Below, piece after piece: positions 1-10,373 of a stretch of DNA of 64,000 bases; within the stretch, counting starts at the first letter, position 1; every line of letters starts with the position of its first letter. Both the position numbers and the translations under genes were made by a program. Source of the stretch: Raphanus sativus (lineage: Eukaryota > Streptophyta > Magnoliopsida > Brassicales > Brassicaceae); the NCBI RefSeq assembly GCF_000801105.2, contig NC_079516.1:12462001-12526000 (forward strand), in the 5' to 3' direction. Under the pieces are notes generated by a model. That model saw only the letters and a program-made list of their open reading frames with translations, was not told the origin of the DNA and made no database searches.

Positions 1-1993
1 AGGAGTTTCAGATGGTGTTTGCAGACGTCACAGGACTACCACCAATAAGAGGTAGAGAGCACACCATCGTCCTCAAACAGGGCACTTCTCCTATCAGTGT
101 AAGACCCTACAGATATCCGCAGGCGCATAAAGAGGCGATGACAGTAATGGTGAATGAGATGTTGGCGAAGAAAATCATTCAACCGAGTCGTAGCCCCTTT
201 TCTAGTCCAGTGCTCTTAGTCAAGAAGAAAGACAAGTCATGGCGATTTTGTGTGGATTATAGGGCTTTAAATCAAGCAACAGTCGCAGACAAGTTTCCAA
301 TACCAATGATTGATCAATTGCTAGATGAATTGAGTGGAGCAAAGATCTTTTCGAAACTTGATCTGACTTCTGGATATCATCAAATACGAATGCAGCAAGA
401 AGACATTGAGAAAACTGCATTCAGGACACACGATGGACATTATGAATTCCTAGTCATGCCTTTCGGCTTGACTAATGCCCCAGCAACTTTTCAGAGTCTG
501 ATGAATGAGTTGTTTCGACCTCTATTGGGCAAGTCAGTGTTAGTCTTCTTTGATGATATTCTAGTATACAGCTCGTCTGTCGAAGAACATGAAGTGCATT
601 TGAGAGAAGTATTGGCGATATTAAAGAGAGCTCAGCTTTTTGCTAATCGCAAGAAGTGCCTTTTCGGTCAGTCGAAGGTAGAGTATTTGGGTCATGTCAT
701 TACTGCTGATGGAGTGGCAACTGAAGAAGCAAAAACTATAGCAATGAAGTTATGGCCAACTCCCAAGAATGTGAAACAGTTGCGAGGATTCTTGGGACTG
801 ACAGGTTATTATAGAAGGTTTGTCCGGAGCTATGGAACCTTGGCACGACCCTTGACGGAATTATTGAAGAAGGAGATGTTTTGTTGGTCAAGCGTTACCC
901 AACAGGCGTTTGATACACTCAAACAAGCTATGCTGTCAGCTCCAGTTTTGTCTTTACCAGATTTTACAAAGACTTTTATTGTGGAAACTGATGCATCTGG
1001 GACCGGGTTAGGTGCTGTGTTGATTCAAGATAAGAATCCGATTGCTTACTTCAGCTATAGCTTGACGCTGAGGGAACAGCTTAAACCGATCTATGAAAGA
1101 GAATTGATGGCAGTAGTGTTTGCGATAAGAAAATGGAAGCATTACTTGCTTGGACGTAAATTTGTGGTTCATACAGATCAAAAAAGCCTCAAATTTTTAC
1201 TGGAGCAACGAGAAGTAAATATGGAATATCAGAAATGGTTGGTGAAGATCTTGGGTTATGATTTTAGCATTCTTTACAAACCAGGAGCTGAGAATTTGGT
1301 AGCTGATGGGTTGTCAAGAATGGGACCGTGTGAGCAAAACGTAAATGCTACTACTTTATACTCTTACACGATTCCGCAGAGCTTACAGTTGCAGGACCTA
1401 TTGACAGAGGTACGGGAGGATGAAAATATTCAGAGGATGTTAAAGAAAATACAGAATGGCGAGATAGAGAATCCACATTATATAATACGAGATGGAGTGT
1501 TGTGGTATAAAGGACGTCTGATGATATCACCTAACTCCAGCTTTATTCCGCTGATCATGACAGAGTATCACGACGGGTTAGTTGGGGGACATTCAGGTGT
1601 TCTCAAAACACTGAAGAGGATTCAACAGAGTTTCTATTGGACAGGAATGCTGAAATCATGCTTACTGATAAGCTACAGCAGTGCTATTATAGGAAGAGGA
1701 AGAAGGATAACAAGACTACAGTTGATGACGTGGCAGGAACTTAAACAAGACGAGAAGAGAAAAGAGTTTATTCAAAATATCTTTTATTGTTTTTACAGAT
1801 ATAAATAGATGGGAGTCTGTTAGAGTCAGTTAGCTTTTGGATTATTGTTGAGTCGGTTGACTTGAGGAGAGTACGTCTGGGTGAGGCCAGCGTTTCTTAG
1901 TAACTGTAATCCATTGGCAACTCTTATACTTGTACTTATTCTCTGAGGTGATTGAGTATAATACAAAGGTTCTTTGTTATCAAAACTCTATCA
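1..1993 (+). mobile_element. Truncated Ty3/gypsy LTR retrotransposon
   Basis: The window opens inside the pol region of a gypsy-type element. Coding similarity runs to about 1640 and is followed by a short unrelated-looking tail and about 180 bases of non-coding sequence that could be LTR remnant. The right boundary is put at 1993 because sequence from 1994 onward is homologous to an intron/exon segment of the kinase gene at 25328, so the element apparently inserted into that duplicated segment. The left end lies outside the window, so no target-site duplication can be checked. The LTR interpretation of 1810-1993 is inference. Confidence 0.75.
12..1808 (+). pseudogene. Gypsy-type pol fragment (RT, RNase H, integrase zinc finger), 3' deleted
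   Basis: The frame of 598 codons encodes the reverse transcriptase and RNase H of a Ty3/gypsy polyprotein. Visible landmarks are the catalytic motif FFDDILVYS near residue 183, the conserved [12 protein letters not shown] upstream of it, the RNase H start [13 protein letters not shown] near residue 330, and the H..H..-type integrase zinc-binding stretch around residues 518-545 ending FYWTGM. Directly after this the family match stops. The rest of the integrase core (DDE residues) and chromodomain are missing and replaced by about 50 residues rich in K/R, which indicates an internal deletion joining to distal sequence. Gag and protease would lie left of the window. The stretch shown is open, so the insertion is not very old, but the element cannot be autonomous. 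Confidence 0.9.
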
Positions 1994-2443
1994 CTTACCC
2001 ACAAGACAAGGCTCTCATGGCCTTTCGTCTGGTCTACGCAGATTGGTTTCCTACCAGATAGGAGTTCGAGCAATACAACACCAAAAGCATAGACGTCAAT
2101 CTTGTCGGTTACTTTGCCGTGCTAGGTAACTGTCAGAAAACAGGAAAGTTAAAAGTGAATGATCAATGGAGTGATGAAGGTTTGAAAGGAGCAAGTTCAA
2201 TACCCAAATGTTCTGGCAATATCCCCACACGACACATGATGTGAAGCACTTGAAGCAAGGCTGGCGAATCCAAAATCTGAGAGCTGAACAATCACAAAAA
2301 TTCAAGAAGATTGTGTCGTCTGGTTTGAATGAATCTGGGCCGTTGATTTACTTTTATCATTATTTTTTACTTTTGTTAGTTAATTTAATTATGACAAAAA
2401 GGAAAATAATTAAATAAGCCACGTTGGGGAATAACTATGGATA
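1994..2443 (-). pseudogene. Decayed duplicate of UspA-kinase exons and promoter, internally deleted
   Basis: From 1994 the sequence follows 25328-25655 of the kinase gene on the same strand, including introns (kinase exons 8 and 7 with the intron between them), so it was copied as DNA and not by retroposition. At about 2318 it jumps to the equivalent of 27829, just upstream of the kinase 5' end, with a short TTGTG overlap at the junction, and continues to the equivalent of about 27950. The part corresponding to exons 1-6 is gone. No full kinase exon remains functional. The copy continues after the Helitron at 6182. Confidence 0.8.
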
Positions 2444-3404
2444 CTAGATCGTTTTCCGCGCTACGCGCGGATAATGTTTTTTTTTTAATTTACAATTAAT
2501 TGTGTTGTATGAAATAAAATAATGCATATTCTTTCTATGTATTATGTAGGATATAGTTTTGTTTTCGCATTTTTGTAATAATTTTTTAATTAGTTTATTA
2601 AAATACCAAAACTAAGTTTAGAATATAAAAACAGGACAAATGATGTCAGAAAGTTGTTCTTAGCTGTATTTCCGCTATTACTATATTTTGAGCTGCATAT
2701 AGAAGATATAGTTCTAATTCATGTACTGAACTGGACTCTTACATATATATAGGTAAGATTCTTAGAATTATGTTTGAACCGAATTAAGATTTGAGTTTAT
2801 ATTCGATTTATATGTGTATGTAAATTTGGTTTTATAAATAGCATTGTTTGACATTTTTCTTCTTTTTACACAAATTGTGTCATTTATAATTTCAATATAA
2901 TTTTAAAGGTTATACCTATTTAACCTTAGTATTTATTGTAAAATATGATTGTTATCTTAAAAATACCTTACTATCTGAATGAATATTAGTTAAACAGATG
3001 TAATGATTAGGGATAGACATGAATTTAATCATTATTTTTTTTTTGTGGGGAAATGTGAAAATGAAAATTTAGTAAGAAAGAAATATAGTATTTAATTTTA
3101 TTTAATTTTTAAAGTTTTTGTTTGACCAGTTTCAACTGATCTTATTTTACTATTTGGGATTAACTTCTTGTTATGAATGGATAATTTTAGCTTTAAAATA
3201 TTTTTCTACTATCTCACAGAGATAAAGTTTTTGTAAAATAAAATTAACTATATGAAACAAAAAATGGAGAAGGTAATGTGTGGTTATTGTTCTTTCATGA
3301 TTTTTTTATCATATACTAAAAATTTCTATTTTAAAAAATCATAATTTCCATAAACTAAATGTAAATATTGGAATTTTTTGGGTGAAAACTATCGCGCAAC
3401 CAAT

Positions 3405-4085
3405 GTTTTGAAAACCGACCCGGACACTGAACCTGACTACTTACCGAGTCACTGGATCATTGGGTGAACGCGGGTTAAGAAATGAATTAATTTTATTATA
3501 TAATAGTATATTAGTTATGAAAATAGAAATATATAAACTAAAGTTAATACTAAATTTTTTTAAAACATAAAATAATAGTTTGGATATGTATATATTTTAT
3601 GTTTAAAAATATGTTTAGAAAATACTTAACTTTACTTTTTATATTTTTATTTTCATTTGATATACAAACTATCAAAAAAATAGCTCAGGCTATTTAAGTT
3701 AGAAACATGTAAAACAAAAATCATTTATTAATCGGCAAAAAATAGAGTTGTAAAACTTAGAACTTAAAATAGATTTTACTACAGATTTATTCATTAATAA
3801 TAAACAAAATTATCAAAAATCAAAAAAGGAAGAAGAAACAAAAGATACATAATCAGCAGAAGCTATCAGAAGAAGAAGAACGACGAAAAAAAAGAAAACC
3901 GAAAGAAAATTAATTTTTAATTGAAAATTTAGAATATAAAAGAGAATCTAAAAAATAATTAAAAGTTTTAGAAAATGTAAAAATTATCTATTGGTTCAGC
4001 CAGTGGTTCAACCGGTACCAGATTTCGGATTTTAGTGGATTTTTGTGAGTTTTTGCGGGTTTTAAATTTTGGGTTTTTCATATAT
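3405..4085. other. Possible nested repeat inside the Helitron
   Basis: Both ends carry phrases common in Brassicaceae dispersed repeats (GTTTTGAAAACCGACCCGG near 3400; GGTTCAGCCAGTGGTTCAACC near 3990), with AT-rich sequence between. I cannot define terminal repeats or a target-site duplication, so this is only a suspected nested insertion. Confidence 0.3.
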
Positions 4086-4349
4086 TTTAATATAAATGTA
4101 TATAGTTTAGGATTTTAGGGTAAGGGATAATTTAAAAAAGACATAAACCAAACTCAGTGCTTAAGACAAAACCGCCTTCACAAGATTTTGTATATTCTAA
4201 TATTTTTCCGGTCAAACAAACCAAAAAAATGAACGCACGACGTCGTTTTACTCGTGTCAAAGATAAAGAAGCAGAGAGTGATTCTTTGCGACACCTCTTA
4301 CTCCATCGTAACCTGGGACCCCTTTTGCTTCTCTCCACTACCTCCTCAT

Positions 4350-4353
<4 letters not shown>

Positions 4354-4444
<91 letters not shown>
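4354..4444. repeat. (TC)n microsatellite, about 45 units
   Basis: An uninterrupted dinucleotide CT/TC tract of roughly 90 bases. Open frames running across it on both strands encode only SL or RE repeats and are artefacts of the repeat. Confidence 0.95.
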
Positions 4445-4447
<3 letters not shown>

Positions 4448-4516
4448 TCCGTCAAAATACTTTTTAAAAGAAATTAAAATCAATAAAAATACAAAGATGA
4501 AACATCATGCAAAAGG

Positions 4517-4581
4517 AAAGGTTCCTCAAATCTAGCTTAACATGTTACCAAAAAAAAAAAAAAAAAAAGGTTCCTCAAATC
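4517..4581 (+). mobile_element. Tiny 5'-truncated retroinsertion with poly(A) and target-site duplication
   Basis: Identical 16-base copies of AAAGGTTCCTCAAATC lie at 4517-4532 and 4566-4581. Between them are about 17 unique bases followed by a run of about 16 A. A poly(A) tail abutting a 13-16 bp direct repeat is the footprint of LINE-driven reverse transcription, here almost entirely 5'-truncated. It lies inside the Helitron, next to the captured OMP decarboxylase fragment. Confidence 0.7.
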
Positions 4582-4945
4582 AAAAAATTCCAGAAGGTCA
4601 AGAAGCATACACAAAACCGATAGTTTCCTGAGATACCGCACAAGGTACTAACTATGAATATTAAGGCTAGAAGCAAGCTCACAGAGTGTGGAGTGTTGTA
4701 TTGTTGACCAAGTTCATCACCATTTTTCACCACTTGAACACCAGGCATTGCGTGAATCATAGACGGATACACATCTCCCATTTTTCCAAGACGCAGGATT
4801 AACCGAGATGGATCCCATCACAAACTCTGAATGGCCCTCTGTGAATTTCCTTACTGCTGCAGTGAAGTCTCCTATAGCAAGGTTTCCAGCAGACCGGTGA
4901 AAGTCTGCTCGCTGCTTCCTCCAGCCGCAGATAATCAAAACCAAG
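4580..4945 (-). pseudogene. UMP synthase (OMP decarboxylase domain) fragment captured by Helitron
   Basis: On the minus strand two overlapping frames give phrases characteristic of the C-terminal OMP decarboxylase half of plant UMP synthase: [27 protein letters not shown] and, after a frame change near 4780, [18 protein letters not shown]. In the functional enzyme these belong to the barrel that decarboxylates OMP to UMP, the last step of de novo pyrimidine synthesis. Here the frame is broken, the upstream catalytic K-x-D-x-x-D region is absent and the last exon is cut short. The fragment lies in the Helitron's sense orientation, as usual for capture. The family assignment rests on recalled motifs. 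Confidence 0.75.
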
Positions 4946-5043
4946 ATAAGTCGTTCAAATTCAGCAAACTATCCCGAAGATGCTCAAATTTATCTGCAGC
5001 AAACAAATAAGATTATCACTCTGCGTATGGTTTATTAAGACAG

Positions 5044-5860
5044 TTGGTGATGGTTTCTAAACTTTTGTGCCTATTAGACCACTCTTCAAGACACTCGCTG
5101 TCCTTGTGGTGATAAAACTCGTGAGTCATTCTGACTAAAATACCTCTTTTAGTACACAGAATTTTGATTTTCTCTAGTGTCTACGCAAATCAAAGTAAGC
5201 ATATACCATAAAATGAGAGAAAACAATCTTTAAAATTAAGCTAACATGTGGCCTGGGAAACATAAGTGCTGTTGAGTGATCATGTCTGCAGTCGCAGTCA
5301 AAGAAAGAATAAGAAAATATCAGCATAGTGTTTGAAACATAAAAAATTCCAATTTATAATGCGTAGAGGTGATCTGTGTTAACCTTAAACGATGTATCCA
5401 AGATAAGCAGATCTAGTTTTCCACCACCAGATTTTGATATGACGGTATGCTCCAAAGACAATAGAATCTGAGATATCTTCTTTGAGATTACACCACTGAA
5501 AGCAATCTGTTACACTTACTGTACTCAGTGCTGGGAAGAAAGTGTTAACATCAAATATATTATACGACCAGGAGTATGAGACAAACTAACACTATAGATT
5601 GTAGTTATCTCCATCGTTTTAAATATTTATTGCTCAGAGGCTACAATCACACTAACACCACACCACAACACACCAACAATTAATCAGAGGGACTGAATCG
5701 TTACGACAGTGAATTGAATCTTAAAGAACAAAAATCATCACTTTAGGAAGTCAGTGCATACCTGCTCATCGATCAGAAGGAGTACTACCGCGATTAGTGG
5801 TTTCAGTTGCTCTTACAGCTAGGTTTCGATTTTGATACGATTTAGGTTTAGAGGAAGCCA
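5044..5860 (-). pseudogene. Other possible captured exon pieces in the Helitron, source unknown
   Basis: Three stretches on the minus strand look exon-like. An ATG at 5860 starts about 30 codons (MASSKPKSYQNRNLAVRA...) ending near a GT at about 5759, but with a TGA just before it. The stretch 5400-5470 reads SLEHTVISKSGGGKLDLLI. The stretch 5045-5130 reads MTHEFYHHKDSECLEEW. The intervening sequence is AT-rich and intron-like. I do not recognise the parent gene or genes. They may be one captured gene with introns, or several pieces upstream of the OMP decarboxylase fragment that together could be transcribed as a chimera. Confidence 0.4.
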
Positions 5861-6181
5861 TATATATATAGGAGTAGGATGAACGGAAGGTGGAACGAAA
5901 CAGCCATAAGGTATTAAAAAGTATCATTGATTAAGAGAGGGTTACAGAGATGTAAGACAGAGTGGAAGAGCCGATTTCAGAGACTCGAGAAGTTGAAGAT
6001 GAATTGAAATTGTCGGGCTCTACAGGGCCATAATAATCTTTTGGAAAAATACACCGAAGCCCAGTGTCTGTAGCCAAACCGTTCTGACGTGGCAAACAAA
6101 ACTGTCTTTGATTGGTTGATTTTTCCCTCCTACGTGGACAGCCTAAGAATGCTTTATTAGTTCCTTTTAGTATAGTCTTGA

Positions 6182-6790
6182 TGATGAACATCGCTATCAT
6201 TCATTCTCCTTTCACACGGGACTAAAGAATCTCTTTTCTTTATTTTTGCCCCCCTACTTTCTTTTCTTTTTGCATTAATTTCGTTCTTTGAATTTGTAAT
6301 TGTATTGAATGTCATTATCATACATGTCCCATCCACCCAAAAAGAATTCATGCATGTTTCATTTTCGGTAAAGTGTGACCAACTCTTTTTTTTTATTTCT
6401 ATTTAAAAACCAGCTTAAAGTAGAGGACGTAATAGATCCGTCGGTGAGGACCAAATAAAACAAAAAATGTCTTTGTTATATGGTGTTTTAATTTGATTTT
6501 GCTTTCATATTCCCCCCCCCCACCCATTTTGGTAGGTCTTGCCAAATCATGTGAAGAATGTTTTTTATTTTGTTAGTACTGAATATTTTTCTTAAAAATC
6601 TAGAGAAATAAAGAAATTGTTTGAGAATTCTTTTCAAGAAGAATTAATTCTGTGAATAAAAAATATAAAATAATGGCTTCAGTTTCAGCCCACTGCATAA
6701 GCAACAGAAGATAACAGATTTGGCCAAAAGAAAAGACAAATAATACATATGAAAAAGCTCACTCACATCGAGGAAACAAGCTATATAATT
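6182..6790. pseudogene. Continuation of the decayed kinase/TOP3A segmental copy
   Basis: Bases 6195-6655 match the sequence upstream of the kinase (27970-28395), including shared phrases such as TAATAGATCCGTCGGTGAGG. From about 6665 to 6785 the match jumps to 31403-31500, an intron/exon edge inside TOP3A (shared ATGAAAAAGCTCACTCACAT). About 3 kb, including the 3' end of TOP3A, was therefore lost at this junction. With 1994-2443 this makes a collinear but heavily deleted copy of 25.3-31.5 kb. A run of ten C at about 6512 marks the end of one matching block. Confidence 0.75.
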
Positions 6791-7177
6791 TCTTATGTAT
6801 GATTGAATCTCAAGTGTCTTATGAATCTGTTCTCTAACCTAATCCCCTTTTCAGATCGATTTTGATTAAAAATAGAGGGCTTGTTTGGTAAGAGTTATAG
6901 CTTTATATTTTTACAGTAGAAATTAAGCGTTGTTTTTTTGCTATAATTGTAAGTTTTTGGCTCTAACTTTTAAATTTGTCCTCTAATTTCTTTGGTGTAA
7001 ATGTTAAAAATTAAAATTACAGCACATAGTAAATAATATTGATATAATGAATTAAAAAAAAATTACAACAATTTCATGTTTAAATACTAAAACTATAGGA
7101 CAACAACTATATCTTTTAAGCAACATGCAACACAAAACCTATTCAGCATATCTAAAACGAATGGTATGTTATCCGGA
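6791..7177. other. Non-coding, no supported feature
   Basis: AT-rich sequence without a credible frame. From about 6878 it starts a GGCTTGTTTGGTAAGAGTT-like stretch that resembles ends of small plant transposons, but I could not find a matching inverted end. Confidence 0.5.
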
Positions 7178-7186
7178 TTTTAAAAT

Positions 7187-7617
7187 GAGAAATTGCCAAA
7201 ACTACCACTTTTCATGTTTATTTTAACTACATTTATATTTATTTTGAAAGAGGCAAATAAACACTTGTAATCATATGCTTAACTATTCTAAAACTGGGTT
7301 TAAAGTTGAGGGATAGAGTTTTGAAATGTGAGGTTTAGGATTTAAAAAAGAAAGATAGATTCAAAAAGAATTTTCAAATTTCTAAAAGAAATTTGCAAGA
7401 AAAAAATTCAAATTTGAAAAGTTATAATTCCAAAACTATAAAAATAAATTTTCTATTTCTTATTCTTCTTAAAGATTATTTATATATTTATATTTATAAA
7501 GCATTGTATATAAATCTTTTGCCTCTTTAATGAAGAATGTATTTTTGAAAATATCACTTGGTGAAAGAAAACATAATTAATAGTATACTGATAATGTGGT
7601 AAAAGTAAAATTTTCCC
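7187..7617. mobile_element. Non-autonomous Mutator-like element (431 bp), 9-bp TSD
   Basis: The element is flanked by identical 9-base copies of TTTTAAAAT (7178-7186 and 7618-7626), the length expected for Mutator-like transposition. The left end reads GAGAAATTGCCAAAACTACC; the right end, reverse-complemented, starts GGGAAAATTTTACTTTTACC. The element is AT-rich and has no coding capacity. The GAGAAATTGCC terminus is shared with the element at 15755-16223 and resembles the right end of the autonomous MULE at 54227-60996. Confidence 0.78.
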
Positions 7618-7626
7618 TTTTAAAAT

Positions 7627-7994
7627 TCATGTACTTTATATTATTTTTATAAATCAAATGTATTATACATTATTTGAAAATTTATATATTTTTAAAATAT
7701 ATAGAAAATAATATTTTTATATTATTTTTATATTCTTTAACGACCCTAATCCGTGATTCTTTTCGAAAACCGGTTTTGTTTCCAGTTTATCATAATTATC
7801 TACTTAAACCGAACCATTCATTATACTAAACCAAGCCAATTTGTTTCCTAACCCTAACCCTAACCGTACATACTTATAGACGTATATATATAATTTTCCA
7901 CAAAACTCAGCCACTTTTTATCACCTCGTGAGAAGAGTCATGCCGTCAAACGTCTCCCACCAGCTTCGATTCCTTACCTCTCTCCCTTCCCGTA
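7627..7994. other. AT-rich upstream region with a telo-box
   Basis: No gene. At about 7850-7865 there is a run of the plant telomere motif (AACCCTAACCCTAACC), a sequence often found as a telo-box in promoters of growth-related genes. It lies about 130 bases upstream of the ATG at 7995 and may belong to that small gene's promoter. TATA-like TATATATAT follows at about 7883. Confidence 0.4.
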
Positions 7995-8270
7995 ATGATA
8001 CTTTCTTCTTCTTCTTCTTATATGTTGTTGTTTTCCTTATTATTTGCTATTCATCTTCCCTATTACCAGATCCGTGCCATGGAGAACGTGACCGAGACAA
8101 GAAGTGAAGATGAAGCCGGAGCAGGGCCGGATCTGAAAATTTGGAGACTTGAAATATTTCTTAACAATTTTAGGGGTTGGTGTTCATGTTCTCTAAATTT
8201 TGTGGAGTCCAGGCTAATGTTTCGATCCGGCTTTACCCAGATCCGGCCCCGAGCCGGAGCCACGTCTTGA
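7995..8270 (+). CDS. Small secreted-protein-like ORF interrupted by a hAT MITE
   Basis: An ATG at 7995 opens a 91-residue frame. Residues 1-28 form a plausible signal peptide (serine run, hydrophobic LLFSLLFAIHLPYY, then RA), followed by an acidic stretch MENVTETRSEDEAGAG. Residues from about 43 to 88 are encoded by the transposon at 8123-8252. Without the insertion the frame would reach the same TGA at 8271 after only about 45 residues. Beyond that stop the same frame runs 40 more codons with three cysteines (CSPCHRGRFRVVGEC), which suggests either a disabled cysteine-rich peptide gene or an unrecognised intron. I cannot name the family. Expression is unproven. Confidence 0.4.
   Translation: MILSSSSSYMLLFSLLFAIHLPYYQIRAMENVTETRSEDEAGAGPDLKIWRLEIFLNNFRGWCSCSLNFVESRLMFRSGFTQIRPRAGATS
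8123..8252. mobile_element. 130-bp hAT-type MITE inside an ORF
   Basis: An 8-base target-site duplication GCCGGAGC flanks the element (8115-8122 and 8253-8260), the length diagnostic of hAT transposition. Terminal inverted repeats are AGGGCCGGATCTG at the left and TCGGGGCCGGATCTG when the right end is reverse-complemented. The element plus one TSD copy is 138 bases, a multiple of three, and has no stop in the host frame, so it adds 46 codons without shifting it. Confidence 0.82.
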
Positions 8271-8900
8271 CGCGACCAATCCCCGATCTACCTGTTTGAT
8301 GACCATCGGAGATGTAGCCCTTGTCACCGGGGACGTTTCCGTGTTGTGGGAGAATGTGTCGCGTCCTTAACCAAGGAGAAGCGTAAGATCTAGGGCAAGT
8401 TTACCTCTTTCTTGTGCACCAAGGTTTCTCTCTTCCATTATTAATCGCTTGCCACATTGGTTGTCAAACCGTGATACTCATGTTACTATAATGATCCCTA
8501 ATTGTGTAATTTGGTCAAGCGTGTCTCTTTTCTTGTTTCTTAAGCAGCAATTAATCCTTTCCATAAACCCTACTTTTATATATATTAATTTTATCTCTTG
8601 TTTCGTTTCTTATTCGATCTGGTGTGCCTTGGTGAGAAGTCATAATGAATGGTGAATCTCTTGTCCTTCTTGGTGATAAGTCATATCTTATGTTTTCTTA
8701 TCCTATTCGGGTTCTCCGATACTGGTTAAGGTGAGCATGATGAGTAGTTGGATATCTTCATAATCGTTTTGTTTCGGTTTGGTGAAACTTATTTTGTCTT
8801 TCATTTTAAAAGTGTTTATTTCCGCTTTTTATTTTAATAAAAGGTTTAATGTTTTCTCCGGTCTTTTTTGATTCGGTTTTAAATTCGCCTTATACTAGTA

Positions 8901-8940
8901 GTAACACCCTGATCTCTAGAGAGGAGGAGACCGGTGTTAC
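8901..8940. repeat. Short palindromic hairpin / possible solo LTR edge
   Basis: GTAACACC at 8901 and GGTGTTAC at 8933-8940 form an inverted repeat around a purine-rich centre. TGTAACACC is a common start of plant gypsy LTRs, so this could be a decayed LTR end. The surrounding 8400-9325 contains no convincing gene. Confidence 0.35.
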
Positions 8941-9333
8941 ATATTTATTCTTATAATTATTGAAATAAAAAGACATGGACTGCGAACTATCAAAAACTCA
9001 CGTCAATATATATGTTACTCTTATACGGAGAGAAAAATATATAAAAAGTTTAGAGAGCGCTTGTTTTTTCTTTGCTGTAGAAATGAGTTGTACAGCTACA
9101 TTTTAACTTTTGTTTTATTTATTTGGCTGTAGGTTCATAAGAGAAGTAAAAGTTCGATTGGTTTACACAGATGGCTGTGTAAAGGTTCTACGGCTTGCAT
9201 CCAATCAACCTCAGAGTGTGTCCTGGGAAAAGAAACTGTAAGTTGGAGTTTGTGATACGTTTTTGATAGGTCCAAATTGATCGAGCTCAAGATATATTTG
9301 TTATAAGTTTCAGTCCATAATCAATACTATTAG

Positions 9334-10026
9334 TAGGCCTGGGCACGGATCGGATATTCGGGTTTTTGAAGGTATTTGTGATTTGCTTCGAATGTTACGG
9401 ATATCTGATTTTTCGATTTGTTTTGCTTCGGAAAAATACGGATATTCGGAAAAACGGATATCCGGAAAATAAATAGATATTTGTGGATATTCGCGGATAC
9501 TTACGGATCTCTCATTTGTTTTGATTAATACAAATAATCTTAAAAATTTGATACAAATTTGTTTTGTAAAATATATTTTTTGCATGATATAAAAGATAAA
9601 AATTAAAAAAAGCAATGAATCTTCATATTTTGTAAATTTTTAAACTTAGTTAAAATTATAATAACACAAAACTTAAAAAAAAATTATAATTATCGTAAAT
9701 ATTTTCTCTTCCTTTTATGTAATACTTTTATATAAGTAATAATATGAATAGAATCTATCAAATAATATATTAGAATAATAATTATATAATTTTATACATT
9801 TAAAACTTTAAATATAATCAAAATATACATGTATTTATATATTGACGGATCGGATCGGATATTCGCTTCCCAAAATTTTAATATTTGTGATTTGCTTCGA
9901 TTTTGACGGATATTGAATTTTAGTATTTGCTTTGCTTCGAAAGCTTACGGATATTCGGAATTTTCGAATCGAATAGCAACGGATAACGAATCGAATCAAA
10001 TTTAACGGATAAAATGCCCAGCCCTA
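9334..10026. mobile_element. Non-autonomous hAT element (693 bp)
   Basis: Identical 8-base duplications ACTATTAG (9326-9333 and 10027-10034) flank terminal inverted repeats TAGGCCTGGGCA and, from the right end, TAGGGCTGGGCA. Inside each end are many repeats of CGGATATTCGG-like sequence on both strands, a subterminal array typical of hAT elements and probably transposase-binding. The centre is AT-rich. The 101-codon frame on the minus strand inside it is not convincing as a gene. Confidence 0.85.
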
Positions 10027-10373
10027 ACTATTAGAACAGTTGCAAAAGACATTTTAAAAAATAGTGCAGGCTGTGGGGACGGCAAGTCTTGTCTTTGTAC
10101 ACCAAATAATCACACGAGGCCTTTTCCGGGCCCATTGGGATATTACAATCGACGCAGGTTTTGGCTAGGGATTTCGAAACACTATTAGGATTTTAAAGAA
10201 ATGCACAGATCTGACGGTTGAGAGTATGCCAACACGCTAATTTGAGATCCAAGGGTTAAAAACATGCGAGGCACAGCTTACAAGTTATACCTCTCAGCAA
10301 AACATCGCAGTCACAAGAAGAAAGATCTCTCTCAGAATTGCTCGAGAAAGTCGCCGATCGTCATCGTGGAGCC

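Larger units (their letters stand above)
2444..6181 (-). mobile_element. Non-autonomous Helitron carrying gene fragments
   Basis: Read on the minus strand, the element starts with TC (6181) followed by an AT-rich 5' end of the Arabidopsis Helitron type (ACTATACTAAAAGG, then GTCCACGTAGG about 50 bases in). It ends in a GC-rich hairpin (CCGCGCGTAGCGCGG) a few bases before CTAG at 2447-2444. The flanking bases are A and T, as expected for Helitron insertion between A and T without a target-site duplication. Both flanks (to 2443 and from 6182) match neighbouring parts of the kinase upstream region near 27950, which independently marks the insertion. No Rep/helicase frame is present. The element contains a (TC)n tract, a mini retroinsertion and captured gene pieces on its own sense strand. 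Confidence 0.82.

Noticed and set aside
4132..4535. Open frames on both strands over the (TC)n tract
   Set aside because: They consist of RE, SL or similar dipeptide repeats created by the microsatellite and have no other support.
9310..9615. 101-codon minus-strand frame
   Set aside because: It lies within the hAT element and is generated by its CGGATATTCGG subterminal repeats.
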